Made by a program: the position numbers and the translations under genes. From Hemerocallis citrina (lineage: Eukaryota; Streptophyta; Magnoliopsida; Asparagales; Asphodelaceae), in contig CM030358.1 of the NCBI GenBank assembly GCA_017893485.1, positions 257,298,477-257,362,476 on the forward strand: a stretch of DNA of 64,000 nt. The letters run 5' to 3'. Below are positions 41,434 to 52,379 of this stretch, in pieces; the stretch's first letter is position 1; each line of letters starts with the position of its first letter. The notes beneath the pieces are model-generated. The model was not told where the DNA came from. It ran no database searches and saw only the letters and a list, made by a program, of their open reading frames with translations.

Positions 41434-42770
41434 AAAGTGAACAGATGGTTTTTTTATAGTAAAAAAATCACGGACGGGGAATCATCCCTCATTCGATCAA
41501 AACGCGCCAAATTTGGAGCACGGACGAACAATCTTTCTTTGTCGCTTAGGGAATTTTTTTTTGTCAAACAGTAAATTATTAGCCAATTGAATCTTATAGC
41601 CAATCAATTTTTTCATAGCCGTTGTGCTTCGTTTCCAAAAAATAGCTGTTGGAGTAGGAGTTGAATGAGAAGAAGGGTATACATGTAATTCAATATAGTA
41701 ATTTAATTTTTTTTATAATAAAGGTACAAAAGATGATCAATCGTCCCTGGATTTTTTTCGAATTAAATTGGGAGACGAATCATTTTCATGTTTTCATTTT
41801 CATTTTTTTCTTTATTTCTTTTTTTCGTTTGGGGGGAGGATATTTTCACATATGTCTCCACCAATTTTAAAATTATGTATGACTCTTCCACAAATTACTA
41901 TTTTCATGTCAGGCCTGTCTCAGTCTATTTAAAAGTAATTGAAAGTTATCAATTTACGACAATTTACGACCAAAGTGCAATATTCTAAAATTTTGATGTA
42001 TTGAACAGACTTTAGAGGAAATATTACACTGTTATGATGTTACGCACACCTTACTCCACTACCAATTTTACATACTCAAATGTTACCACATCAGAAACCA
42101 AACTCAACTTTAACCATTTAAAATAGAAGGGTTTCTTTTCACATAGAGACCGCTTACAATCTTGTCAATTCAAAATAAGTTACCAACAAATTTCTATTTG
42201 CATAAAAAACACTAATAATGTATTTCTGACTTTTAAAAATGGAGTAAAACACAAGATTATGAATAATATCAATGTGATCTTGGTGTTTAACTTAATGGAG
42301 ATTATAATTTTTTTATAATTTTTTTTGCCGTCACAGTTGTTAGGCGAATAAAAATTAGCTTCTGTTATTGGATACAATTCAATTTGGCGTATGATAATGA
42401 TTAAAATATAATTATAGTTGCAACTTACAACAATCAAAAACAACCTATGAAAACCAGACAAATCTAAAGATGCACCAACCCCCCATTTTGACACAACTAA
42501 AGCAGATAGAGAAAAACATGAGAGAAACTTATCAAATTTTTTTTTAATCAACCATATATGGTTTCTCCCCACAAATAGAGAAGTGAGGGAGGGAAGAATA
42601 GAGTCAATTATTCCACCTTTAACCTCAAAAAAAAAAAAAAATTTGAGTCAATTACGAACCAATAATCAAAATATATGATGATCTACGTTTGAGAATTTCG
42701 TGACAGTTGTTGATGATATTGTGCAGTGGCCAAGCGGTTATCACATCATTTTGGAGTCTAGTATACCTTC
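41434..42770. other. AT-rich stretch, no gene seen
   Basis: No domain-bearing ORF, repeat array or TE terminus could be recognised. The small ORFs at 41661-41988 and 42572-42180 are low-complexity Phe/Ile-rich readings. Confidence 0.5.
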
Positions 42771-42774
42771 GTTA

Positions 42775-43105
42775 GACCATCTCCAACGGAGACTCACCAT
42801 TCCTACAAATTAGCCAAAATAGCCATAAAATCCCAAAAAAATCTCTCCAACGGGCTCGCCAATCGACTCGCAGATCTGGCGATGTGAGATTCGCTCGCGA
42901 TCCGCTCGCTAGATATGGCGATTTTCAAAATGGAGGGGAAGCTCGCCAAATCTCTTATCTCTCTTGCCGCCGGAGATCAAGGGGACTCCCAACGGCTCCA
43001 TCGAGTGCCGCTATTATTCCTCCAAGAAATTTCTTCAATTTGTTTAATCTCTTTAATTTATTCTTGGTGGATTTAGTCTTTTCAGAGCATCTCCAACCAT
43101 GCTAG
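42775..43105. other. PIF/Harbinger-type MITE end fragments
   Basis: GACCATCTCCAACGGAGACTC (42776) and GAGCATCTCCAACCATGC (43085) are typical PIF/Harbinger termini, but both face the same way. They are therefore two separate left ends, not a pair. The segment between has repeated 'CGCTCGC' and 'TCTGGCGAT' motifs and no gene. Confidence 0.5.
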
Positions 43106-43349
43106 CCATACCCTTTTCTTAGTTACAGAAGGTTTGAGTTTTGGTGATCCACCAAGCATGTAAAATTGGATTGCAGGTTTTAAGGTTTTGAGCTCAATTG
43201 AACATCAAGATTAATGGCAGCATTTCTAGAAGATTGATGTCAGTTTGAAAACCAGTAAAATGAAACTTAAGAAGTCTAAGGTTTTCTGAATGGTTTCCAC
43301 TGTAGGCCAAATAGGTACATGAAGAATGGTTTATTGCTTTAGTTGTCCA

Positions 43350-43558
43350 TGTTGAAAACAGATATGGGAAAAAATAATTGTTATTCATATCTCTTATTCT
43401 TTACTGTATACATCTATATATAAGGATTACATTCTTGGAGGAGAAAGAAGGAGATTGAGAGAAGATTGAGGAGTGAGAGATTTGGGGAATCTGTTTTCTA
43501 TAGATTAGGAAACAGAATATACACATTAGCACTTACTATATTTCAACACTCCCCCTCA
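43350..43558 (-). repeat. Copia 3' LTR
   Basis: TGTTGAAAACAG...TTTCAACA. On the minus strand TATATATAG near 43420 is the likely TATA box. It abuts the PPT at 43559. Confidence 0.93.
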
Positions 43559-43570
43559 AGTTGATGCATA
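43559..43570 (-). promoter_or_regulatory. Copia polypurine tract
   Basis: CTTGAGGGGGAG on the minus strand, directly at the LTR border. Confidence 0.85.
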
Positions 43571-43789
43571 GATATTGAACATGCCCAACTTGTTAACAAA
43601 TTTCAAGAAGAGCCAACTCGAAACTACCTTGGTCAGGATATCTAAAAGCTGATCTTCTGACTTCACTTTAGATATCTCAATGACTTTCTCATCTAATTTC
43701 TCCTTAATGAAGAATCTATCCACCTCTGATTGGCGGCAATATCACATGCTGCTTGACTATCACAATACATCTTCATAGGTTCATTCAGA

Positions 43790-44269
43790 CTATAGCCTAA
43801 GTCCTGTAACAAGAGTATCAGTCATAAAGCTTCCGCTATACTTAGAGCTACAACATTTTGCTTCTTGCTTCTTTATGTAACTAGATTTTCTCCAACAAAA
43901 GGTGAAGTATCCTGAAGTGGAGCGCCTATCAATTGTAGATCCTGCCCAATCAGCATCAGTATATGCCTCAACCTTCAAGTGACCATATTTTGCAAATAGA
44001 ACCCTTTTTCCTGAAGCAGACTTAATATATCTCAGAATTCTCATCACTGCATCCATGTAATGTTCCTGAGGTGCATGCATAAACTGACTTATCACACTTA
44101 AAACATATGATAAATCTGGCAGTGTATGTGCAAGATACATCAATCGTTCAACCAGTCTCTCATATCTTTCCTTATCACAAGGCACATGATCAGATTCGTT
44201 GCAAAGTTTCAATCCTTCTTCTAATGGTGTACCAATCGGCTGACAAGCAGACATTCTATTTTCCTTCAA
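43790..44269 (-). pseudogene. Copia RNase H region
   Basis: Continues the RT region in a shifted frame: KENRMSACQPIGTPLEEGLKL, YLAHTLPDLSYVLSVISQFMH, RILRYIKS, then VEAYTDADWAGSTIDRRSTSGY with the catalytic Asp of Copia RNase H, then an SSYIKKQEA segment. A Lys codon replaces the usual residue after SSYI, and the C-terminal part is altered (SFMTDTLV). It ends early. Confidence 0.85.
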
Positions 44270-45283
44270 TAAATTGAGAGCATACTTTCTTTGAGACAGA
44301 AATATACCATGACAAGTAGCTCTTTAATGCCATTCTCTCCTCAGGATCATTCCCAGTTACTATCATGTCATCCACATATATAATGAGAGAAATAATCTTA
44401 CATTCTTTCCTTTTCAGGAATAGGGTATGATCTGAATTACTCTGACAATATCCGAATGTCATCATTGATTTTGTAAACCTCCCAAACTAAGCTCTTGGTG
44501 ATTGTTTGAGACCATATAGCGCCTTCCTCAACCAACACACTTTATTACTGTGTTGGATTGGTCTATTTGATCCTAGCCGTAGATCCATATAAACATCTTT
44601 TGTCAATTTTCCATGCAGAAAGGTATTCTTCACATCAAATTGCTCCAACGACCAGTCAAGATTTGTAGCAAGTAACAGTAGAACTCGAACAGTGTTGAAC
44701 TTTGCAGCAGGTGCAAATGTTTCGTCATAATCAATTCCATAAGTTTGATTGTACCTTTTGGCAACCAGCCTTGCCTTCTACTGCTCTATCGAACCATCCG
44801 ACTTATATTTCACCGTATAAATCCATCTGTATCCGACCACCTTCTTTCTTGCTGGCAGTTCGACTATCTCCCAAGTCTCATTCTTCTTCAAGGACTTCAT
44901 CTCCTCATCTATAGCTACTTTTCACCTTGGATCGGCTAAGGCTTCATGCACACTGTTAGGAATATAGATACAATAGATAATTAATTCATAAATGACTTAT
45001 TTGATTCAGACAATAGGTGAGTGGACACATAATGATTCATGGGATACTTGACTTTACTAGTGGGATCAGGCTCATAAGTAGGTTTTGGGATACCTCTAGT
45101 AGTACGGTTTGGGAGTTCTCTTCTTGGAGCTTCGGACGGCGATGACAATCGGTTTTGGGGTTCTACTAGGGGTGGTGATGGATCTGATGGTACTGGTGGT
45201 GGAGATGGTTCTGATGGTGCTGGTGGTAGAGATGGCTCATCTTCATAGAGGTTCAGTACTGATTGCAGTTCTTCGTGGAAATC
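44270..45283 (-). pseudogene. Copia reverse transcriptase region
   Basis: The minus-strand reading gives WKVAIDEEMKSLKKNETWE, GYRWIYTVKYKSDGSIEQ, a TAG near 44776, KARLVAK, YDETFAPAAK, FDVKNTFLHG, LRKALYGLKQSPRA, another stop, FGRFTKSM and IIYVDDMIVTGND. These are the RVT_2 motifs in order, including the YVDD site. At least two nonsense mutations and one frameshift near 44260-44280 make it non-functional. Confidence 0.87.
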
Positions 45284-46273
45284 TTATTCATCAACTAAAT
45301 CTTCATTCGAGTGATCGTCATTACTTACATCCCATTTTTTTCCCCTTATATCCGATTGTTCAGTCTGAATGGTAACCACTTCATCATAGGCAAGAGTTTG
45401 AATTTCACTTTGGCACTCCCTGTGAAGTTCAACCTCAGAGAAAAAATACATCTCATCTTTATGGAACACAACATCCATAGTCACAAACATCTTTTGAGTT
45501 GGTGGATGATAGCACCGATACCCTTTCTTATCTTGTACATATCCCACAAACACACAACGAACAGCTCGAGGAGTTAACTTATTTCGTTCATCTTGATGAA
45601 GATGTACAAATGCAACATACCCAAACACACGAGGTGGCAATTTGACGACTTTTGGTGCATTCACAGCTTCAGTTAATGTTTGAAATGGCGTGAGGAAGTT
45701 TAGGATATTAGATAGAACTTGATTGATTAAGTATGCAGCAGAAGCAAGTGCTTCCTCCCAATAAATGAGTGACATATTTCCATGGATAAGAGAAGCACGG
45801 ACCACCTCTAGCAAGTGTCTATTTTTTCTTTCTACAACTCCATTCTGTTGAGGTGTATATGAGCATGTAGTCTGGTAAACAATTCCGTGTTCCACCAAAT
45901 ATTGTTGTAGATTCGAACTCAGGTATTCTCTGCCATTATCACTCCTAGGAACTTAAATCTGTGATTTATACTGAGTCATAACATGCTTGTGAAATTTCTG
46001 AAACAAGCCACTAACTTCACTTTTCGACTTTATCAAACAAATCCAGGTCATACGAGTACAATCATCAATAAATATCACAAACCATTTGACTCCTCCAAAC
46101 GTAGTATTTTTAGATGGATCCCAAACATCAGAATGAATAATCATAAATAGAAGAGAGCTTCTACTTGGATTTGGGGAAAACGAGACACAGTGACCCTTTG
46201 CGAGTTCACACACATCACACCGAAAGGCAGAATTAACCATCTTCAAAAATAAACTTGGAAATAATTTTCTCAA
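45284..46273 (-). pseudogene. Copia GAG-pre-integrase and integrase region
   Basis: The first block (46273-45953) has CDVCELAKGH of the integrase zinc finger and HSDVWDPS...FIDDCTRMTW with catalytic Asp residues. The second (45898-45284) has TPQQNGVVERKNRHLLE, the usual Glu-containing third catalytic motif, then YWEEALASAAYLIN and a C-terminal region VFGYVAFVHLHQDERNKL. A frame break lies between 45953 and 45898. Confidence 0.88.
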
Positions 46274-46427
46274 ATCACCAAAAGAAGCATGCCCTAGACG
46301 TCGATGCCATAGTCAAATATCTGATTTCTTCTTCTCACATTCAGATCCTTCCACACTTAGAGCTTGAGTCAACTTGCTTGAATTTTCAGATTCTAAATCC
46401 AGGTAATGGAGCTTCACGTGTCTAACC

Positions 46428-46937
46428 CTATAAATGTAAGGCAGTAGTTATTTGAGCAACGGATAACAGATTAAAGTTCAAGGATGGCACAACTAGGGCA
46501 GTATCTAAGGTTAGGTTGTTTGTGAGAGGTATGGAACCCTCGCCAGTAACAGTGGCAGGATCACCATTGACAGTGGACACAGTTGATTTGGTGGATGGTT
46601 GAAAATTTTGGATTTGTCTAGAATCAAAAGTCATATGGTCAGTAGCACCCGAATCAATTATCCATGTATTATTCATAACAGAGGCAAAAAAAATCTTACC
46701 ATCCTTACCTGCAGCAGCACGATCAGCAACTCCAACTGCAACACTGGGTTGATTGCAAGTCTTCTTCCAAATATCCCTGCTATGATCCCAGTTCTCCGGA
46801 TAGCCGACAATCTTATAACAACGAACTTTCGTGTGGCCGATCTTGCCACAATGAATACACTTCCTTGACTCATACAGATATTTTTCCATAGCAACACAAC
46901 AAGGAGAACAAGTTGTCTGCCAAGCAGTGAGCAGCAA
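46428..46937 (-). pseudogene. Copia gag zinc knuckle and protease fragment
   Basis: 169 codons with the zinc knuckle CIHCGKIGHTKVRC, then a linker, then protease WIIDSGATDHMTFD with the active-site Asp, ending in LNFNLLSVAQIT. The capsid part of gag that should precede the knuckle is not present; about 700 bp up to the PBS hold only repetitive GATCTGG/GACGACG-rich sequence. Confidence 0.85.
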
Positions 46938-47665
46938 ACACCAATGGAGTACAACAATAAATTAGATCTAACTAAATTAGATCAAGAGATCACAACAGCA
47001 ATAATCGGCACAACAATAGCATAATCTGGGTCGACAGAGCAACAATCGGCACAACAGAGCAACAATCAGCACAACAGCAGCACGATCTGGGTCGACGACG
47101 ACTTTGGGAGACGACGGATTCGAGGGTCGAGGTCAAGGCCTCGACGACGACAGAGAGGCGCGGCAGGGGTTCGGAGATGTCGGGACGACGACAAAGAAGG
47201 ACGACGACGAGTAAGGAGGATTTTCGATGGAATCGGTGACGGGATCTGTTGGACGACGGGATAGGGGTCGATGGCAGGTGTAGGCAGCGGTTTTGATCTG
47301 GGTAAAATCAAAGGCGAAAGGCGAAATCAGATCTGGGCAGTTTTGCTTGGGTTTGGTTTGTGTATGGTAATGGCAGTTTTGAAGTTGAAGCTCAAATCGA
47401 ATTCAAACTCCAGTGAAGAGGATCTGATCAGGATCTCCAGTGAAGATGAGAATGGAGAACGGTCGAACTCCAGTGATGAGGGAATCTAGTCGGATCTGGT
47501 CGGGGTCGGGGTCGACGAGGACATTGGGGATCGGCGACGGGATCGGTGACGAAGATTGGTGACGGGATAAGCAATGGGATCTTTGGATGGGATCGGATCA
47601 AGATGGAGGTGTCAGATCTGATCACCTCCTCCTTTTCTTCTTCAGTTAGCCTAGATCTGGTTAGG

Positions 47666-47676
47666 CTCTGATACCA
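47666..47676 (-). promoter_or_regulatory. Copia primer-binding site (initiator tRNA-Met)
   Basis: TGGTATCAGAG on the minus strand directly follows the 5' LTR and complements the 3' end of plant initiator methionine tRNA. Confidence 0.93.
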
Positions 47677-47877
47677 TGTTAAAAACAGATATGGAGAAAA
47701 ATAATTGTTATTCATATCTCTTATTCTTTACTGTATACATATATATATATAAGGATTACATTCTTGGAGGAGAAAAAAGGAGATTGAGAGAAGACTGAGG
47801 GGTGAGAGATTTGGGGAATCTGTTTCCTATATATTAGGAAACATAATATACACATTAGAACCTACTATATTTCAACA
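47677..47877 (-). repeat. Copia 5' LTR
   Basis: TGTTAAAAACAG...TTTCAACA. The minus-strand TATA run lies at about 47738-47751. It abuts the PBS. Confidence 0.93.
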
Positions 47878-47895
47878 GTCCATAATCTTTCGTTT

Positions 47896-48445
47896 TTGTT
47901 CTTGTTTTCCTTTTTATTAGATTTTTTTGTGCCGTTTTTTGCATTAATTTTAGGTTTGTTTAAATCCATCATTATTACTTTGGATGCTAATAATATGCAT
48001 TTAATAATTATGGGTTGTGGTTGTTCTAATGTAGATGGTAACCGAAACTTATATTTTGTAGATTCATCATGGTGGAAAATGGAGCAAATGGAAAAAGATG
48101 AGTGAATATATAAATGGTAAGCTCAACTATTATAATGGAATAGTTGCCGGCAAAACATGTTTACGTGAACTCTTTAGCATAGTCAAAGGTATTATGGACA
48201 TTGGTTCTATGTATTTCAAAGTATTTTGTGGTTGTCCATGCAGTTTGGGTGTTTTTGAGCTGCGAAATGAGTTGGATTTGGTTAAAAAAAATGCAGATAT
48301 AGTTACTGAAGCAGGAGTAGGAGATGCCAGTGAGCATGTCAATGAAGCAAGTAATAAACCGGTAAAAAGTAGAAGAATCCCTGCTAAAGATAGGCCTCCC
48401 AATACTAAGAACTCCTGTGAGAAAGTGTGTCAAGCTTGGCAATAG
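47896..48445 (+). pseudogene. N-terminal part of a possible MULE transposase
   Basis: Two reading blocks (to 48105 and 48098-48445, overlapping in different frames) give WWKMEQMEKDE, EYINGKLNYYNGIVAG, LRELFSIVKGI and VFELRNELDLVKKNADIV, then a Lys/Arg-rich PAKDRPPNTKNS tail. The layout resembles the small domain that starts plant MuDR-type transposases, but similarity is weak. No DDE catalytic core follows; the sequence goes straight into tandem repeats and a CCHC knuckle. Confidence 0.4.
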
Positions 48446-48620
48446 AAATGAAGCAAGTGCAACCGAGCAAGCCAATACTAAGAACTCCTGTGAGAAAGTG
48501 TGTCAAGCTTGGCAATAGAAATGAAGCAAGTGCAACCGAGCAAGCCAATACTAAGAACTCCTGTGAGAAAGTGTGTCAAGCTTGGCAATAGAAATGAAGC
48601 AAGTGCAACTGAGCAAGTTG
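48403..48620 (+). repeat. 73-bp tandem repeat, three copies
   Basis: 'TACTAAGAACTCCTGTGAGA' to 'GAAGCAAGTGCAACCGAGCAAG' is repeated three times almost exactly. A fourth, longer copy lies at 48735-48870 with surrounding sequence shared (GAAGAAATACAA.AAGAGGATG). The array includes the stop codon of the reading frame before it. Confidence 0.92.
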
Positions 48621-48876
48621 AAGAAATACAATAAGAGGATGATCAACTTGAGTCAGATGTGGAGAGTATACAATCCCAGTGTTATGACAATCAAAGTAAA
48701 AAGTAGAAGAATCCCTGCTAAGGATAAGCCTCCCAATACTAAGAACTCCTGTGAGAAAGTGTGTCAAGCTTGGCAATAGAAATTAACCAAGTGCAACTGA
48801 GCAAGTTGAAGAAATACAACAAGAGGATGATCAACTTGAGTTAGATGTGGAGAGTATACAATCACAGTGTTATGGC

Positions 48877-49060
48877 AATCAAAGGCAAACCTCAAAGATG
48901 CCACAAGTGTTAGGAGTTCAATCATAATACGAGGAGATGTAAGAACCCCAAGATTGACAAGCCTAGAGAACAAGTTGTAAGGCCTCCAAAGCCACATTCT
49001 ACTCGACAACTCGAAACAAGGGAAAGAGGTAAGGGAGTGGGTGGAAGGAGCAGATGAGTT
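48877..49060 (+). pseudogene. C-terminal CCHC zinc-knuckle of a possible MULE transposase
   Basis: The reading KGKPQRCHKC-stop-EFNHNTRRCKNPK matches the CCHC finger (CX2CX4HX4C) that ends many MuDR-type transposases, followed by a Pro/Arg-rich tail (PRPPKPHSTRQ, RERGKGVGGRSR). One in-frame TAG sits right after the second Cys. Together with 47896-48445 it suggests a transposase deleted for its catalytic middle. Confidence 0.55.
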
Positions 49061-49284
49061 AGTGGTGGAGTTAGATGACAATGCATGTGAAGCTATCGTG
49101 GAGTGTAACATGGTTTTCATTAGTATGCCTTTTTTGTAATAGCTATAGACTTGTAAGCTAAGCTAGCCATCAAATATGTGTAACTTTGTTTAAAGATGGC
49201 TAATCACTTCAACAACTACTTTGATTTTGATTTTGATTACTCATTTCAAACATCTGCTAATTCCCTTAAACTTTGGTATTTGCA

Positions 49285-49535
49285 GTTGTGATGTTGGTTA
49301 TATTGAGATTTACTTTTGATGCAGTTGTGATGTTTAAATGCAGTTGTGATGTTGGTTGAATGAGATTTACTTTTGAAGTTGTGATGTTTAAATGCAGTTG
49401 TGATGTTGGTTGAATTGAGATTTACTTCTGATTATGCAGTTGTGATGTTGGTTATATTAAGATTTACTTTTGATGCAGTTGTGATGTTTAAATGCAGTTG
49501 TGATGTTGGTTGAATTAAGATTTACTTTTGATTAT
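49285..49535 (+). repeat. Short tandem repeat array (GCAGTTGTGATGTTGGTT units)
   Basis: About six interleaved copies of 'GCAGTTGTGATGTTGGTTGA' and 'GAGATTTACTTTTGAT' with unit lengths near 30-80 bp. No coding potential. Confidence 0.9.
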
Positions 49536-49972
49536 TTTGTATCTTTAGATCATTATATCTGAATGTTCTTCAAAAGCAGTTGGGAGAGTTCTTGAATATT
49601 CTTTTCTTTCCTTCTTTAAACGGTTGTTGAACATTTTCTTCTTCATTTTCACCTTGTGCTTGTTTTGGGTTTGATGCAGCATCAGGTACTTTTCTTACTG
49701 GAATATTGAACATCATAAACTTATTTAGGTTGATCAACGGATTTTTCTTCTCCTTGCAAGTTGTTTTGAATATTTTCTTCTCAATTTTGACTTGATACAG
49801 TACATCAGCAGAACTAAGTGTGTTTCTTGTGCTTCTAAATGTGGTTTATGGCTTGCCGAGGAATTAAGAGTAGTTGGTTGGGTGGAAGACTGATCATCAG
49901 AGGGTTTCTTTTGATCAATTAAATCATCTTGAAGAGTTTGCTTGATTGCTTGAAGAGTTGCGTAAGAGCCAC

Positions 49973-50150
49973 ACTGAACTGTTTTATGTGCAGAAAACCA
50001 CACTCAAATATAGTTGTAACTTGCAAAGATGAAGGTGGTTATCGAATACAAGTAGAAAAGTTAGATGTGTTTTTTTGAAAATATACTTCAGGAGGGTTTT
50101 TTGCAACTATACTTGAGTGTGGTTTCCTGCGTAAAAAAAAGTTCAGTAAG
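49973..50150. repeat. ~48-bp inverted repeat with 80-bp loop
   Basis: CCACACTCAAATATAGTTG (about 49997) pairs with CAACTATACTTGAGTGTGG (about 50106), and the match extends outward to 'GAACTGTTTTATGTGCAG' and its complement. The adjacent 'GAGGGTTTCTTTTGATCAAT' is duplicated in direct orientation at 49900 and 50222. It may be a small foldback insertion or a rearranged duplication. Confidence 0.7.
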
Positions 50151-50373
50151 GTTATCTGTATAAAGAGGATATAGTTCAAGGTTTTTTTTTCCCTTCAAAA
50201 TTAGCCTCAATTAAATCATCTGAGGGTTTCTTTTGATCAATTCAATGCAACCTAGTATCCCAAATATAGTCATGTATTAGATGTAGAATTTAATTATGAA
50301 AGGATAAAGGTAAAAACTTAATTCAATAATTCTAACTCAACATATGAGGTTAAGTTAACGCATGAATGAATAT

Positions 50374-50893
50374 TGATATGGGTCAGATGACGTGGCCCCT
50401 CCTGGGCCACAGGATCCCCTCAAAAACTGTTCACCCTCGATCATAAGGTCTGCCAGGTCAGCCCTAAGCCTCATGGGCTTCCGCCACGTCAGATCCACGG
50501 GTAACCAGGTCTAGACTCGGCCCTAAACGAGTTCAGACCCGGTTGGCACTTCTTATAAATACTAGGCTCTCTCCCACCTCCGAAGGTAATCAAGCTCTCC
50601 CCTTTCAAACCCTAGTTACTGTTACTCTTCAGTGACTAACTAGACCGTCGGAGGGCCTACCACCGGGATCAACCCCGGTGTTCCTAGGCCGAGTGCAGGT
50701 ACCCGAGACTTTCGGACCCAAGCCGAGTCTCCAGATCCAAGCCGAGCATCCGACCTCCACCTCACTCCCGCCTACTCCCGAGCCATTCCCTCAGCTGAGG
50801 GTCGAGCGTACCGTCAGTACCGAAGCTTCCGCAAAATTACAAATTGAGAGAACTCACACCTGGTGCAGCCACCCTCCAAAACAAATTGCATCA
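50374..50893 (+). repeat. 5' LTR of decayed Tat element (520 bp)
   Basis: Begins TGATATGGG (the same first 8 bases as the minus-strand Tat LTRs) and ends TTGCATCA just before the PBS. TATAAATA at 50554-50561 is the likely TATA box, with transcription expected from about 50585. Confidence 0.8.
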
Positions 50894-50896
50894 GGT

Positions 50897-50913
50897 TGGC
50901 ACCATCTGTGGGA
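50897..50913 (+). promoter_or_regulatory. Primer-binding region of decayed Tat element
   Basis: TGGCACCATCTGTGGGA, three nucleotides after the LTR. It matches the site at 35801-35817 except for two G/C to A/T transitions. Confidence 0.75.
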
Positions 50914-50914
50914 A

Positions 50915-52250
50915 ACCTCGGTACGGACATCAGTCCGAACCCAACCATTAACGACATCCCATCAATCCGAGCTCACTTGGCACCCAAGCCCAGGAGATCC
51001 GTCACCTCTACACGTCGTCAGGACACTCCTCCTCGGGACGTCCCCGCCGACACTCATGGATCCAACAATCTGAGGGTCAGCCTCGGACCCCAGTCGGGTG
51101 CCTCTTGCTCGGTCGTACCCGACCTTCGTCGAGTCATCCAGAACCGACAGGCCAGTCGAACTAGGGGAGGGGCCGCTTCCAACTCGGTCCCGAACCGTCC
51201 CAGGCATCCCCCCCCGAGAGCAGGAATCGACGCTCAGTCGCATCGACCGGAGGCCGCCACCCCAACGCGGCCCGACCGAATGGGCTCTGGTTACCCACCG
51301 GGAGTTCCAAGACTTCTGAAACGAGATCCTAGAGGCCATCCTAGGGACCCCTGTCAACGAGACACTCCATCGCTCTTACGCACGGTTAGAAGCCGGAGCC
51401 AGCACGTCTCGCGGCCTGACAATCCCGCCAGAGTATGACGAGGACGTCCTAAGATGCCTCCAGGAAATAGAGAATCGCCTCGACCACTTCGGCGACGGCG
51501 GCGCGAGGCCGACTTAGGGTCATAGGCCGAACCGACCTCCTTTCTCCGCTGCAATCCTACAAGCGGAAATACCTCAGAATTTCTGACCTCCCTAGTTCGA
51601 GACCTATGACGGCGAGGGTGATCCTGCTGATCACATGGAGGGTTTCAAGACCCTCATGATGATTCACAGCGCTTCGGATCCCCTCCTATGCCTTGCCTTC
51701 CCTGCCACCCTCCTAGGTCCGGCTCGGTAATGGTTCTCTAAGCTCGTCCCCGGCTCGATCCACTCATTCGACCAGCTGGAGGCTAATTTCCTGGCCCACT
51801 TCGTGACTAGCAAAAAAGCCGAGAAGACGAGCGCGTCCCTATTGGACTTCCGACAGAAGGAAGGGGATTCGCTCCGGTAGTTCGTCCAGAGGTTCACCAC
51901 GGAGGCAAGGTCGGTCTCCTCCCTCGACGCTAGGGTTGCCTCGGCGGCATTCAGGCACAACGTCCGATACGGCCAGCTGAAGGCATCCCTGGCGAAGAAA
52001 CCTCCCCTCGATTTCCCTGACCTGCTCAATTGGGTCGAAAAGTACATCCGGGCCAAGGAGGCCCTAAATCCCGAGGATGCCAAAGAGGTCCCGGGAAAGG
52101 AGAAGCACAAGGCCGACGAGGCGAAGCCAGCTAAGAAGGTCCTAAAAAAGGGACCATCATGAAGAAGGTCCCTCCGATCCTGCGCTTCGAGAGGTACACG
52201 CCACTGACACAGAACGTGTCGGCTATCTTTTTGGCAACCAAGAAGCAGCA
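50915..52250 (+). pseudogene. gag: Gag of decayed Tat element
   Basis: The N-terminal part (to about 51438) is Pro/Arg-rich. The capsid-type domain lies at about 51600-52030: DGEGDPADHMEGFKTLMMI, then FPATLLGP, then FLAHFVTSKKAEKTSASLL and FPDLLNWVEKYIRAKEA, with at least four stop codons in frame. A segment RFERYTPLTQNVSAIFL follows at about 52185. The zinc knuckle and the whole protease expected next are missing: the reading jumps to the region just before RT within about 140 bp. Particles could not mature without the protease. Confidence 0.82.
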
Positions 52251-52379
52251 CGATCGTGCTATATGACGGTGATCGGTGTCGTTGTGTTCCCACTGGATGC
52301 CGTCGAGCAGCAGCCCGAAAGAAGCCAGCCCGAGCCTGAGCCGACGAACAAACTAGAAGAGTCTCGTTCGAGACATGGG

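Larger units (their letters stand above)
43350..47877 (-). mobile_element. Ty1/Copia retrotransposon with short LTRs, decayed
   Basis: LTRs of 209 bp (43350-43558) and 201 bp (47677-47877) are flanked by the perfect duplication GTCCA (43345-43349, 47878-47882). The PBS complements initiator-Met tRNA (TGGTATCAGAGC) and the PPT is CTTGAGGGGGAG. The order gag-PR-INT-RT-RNaseH on the minus strand is that of Copia. All coding parts are broken and most of gag is missing. The LTRs differ by several substitutions and a short TA-run change, so the insertion is not recent. Confidence 0.95.
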
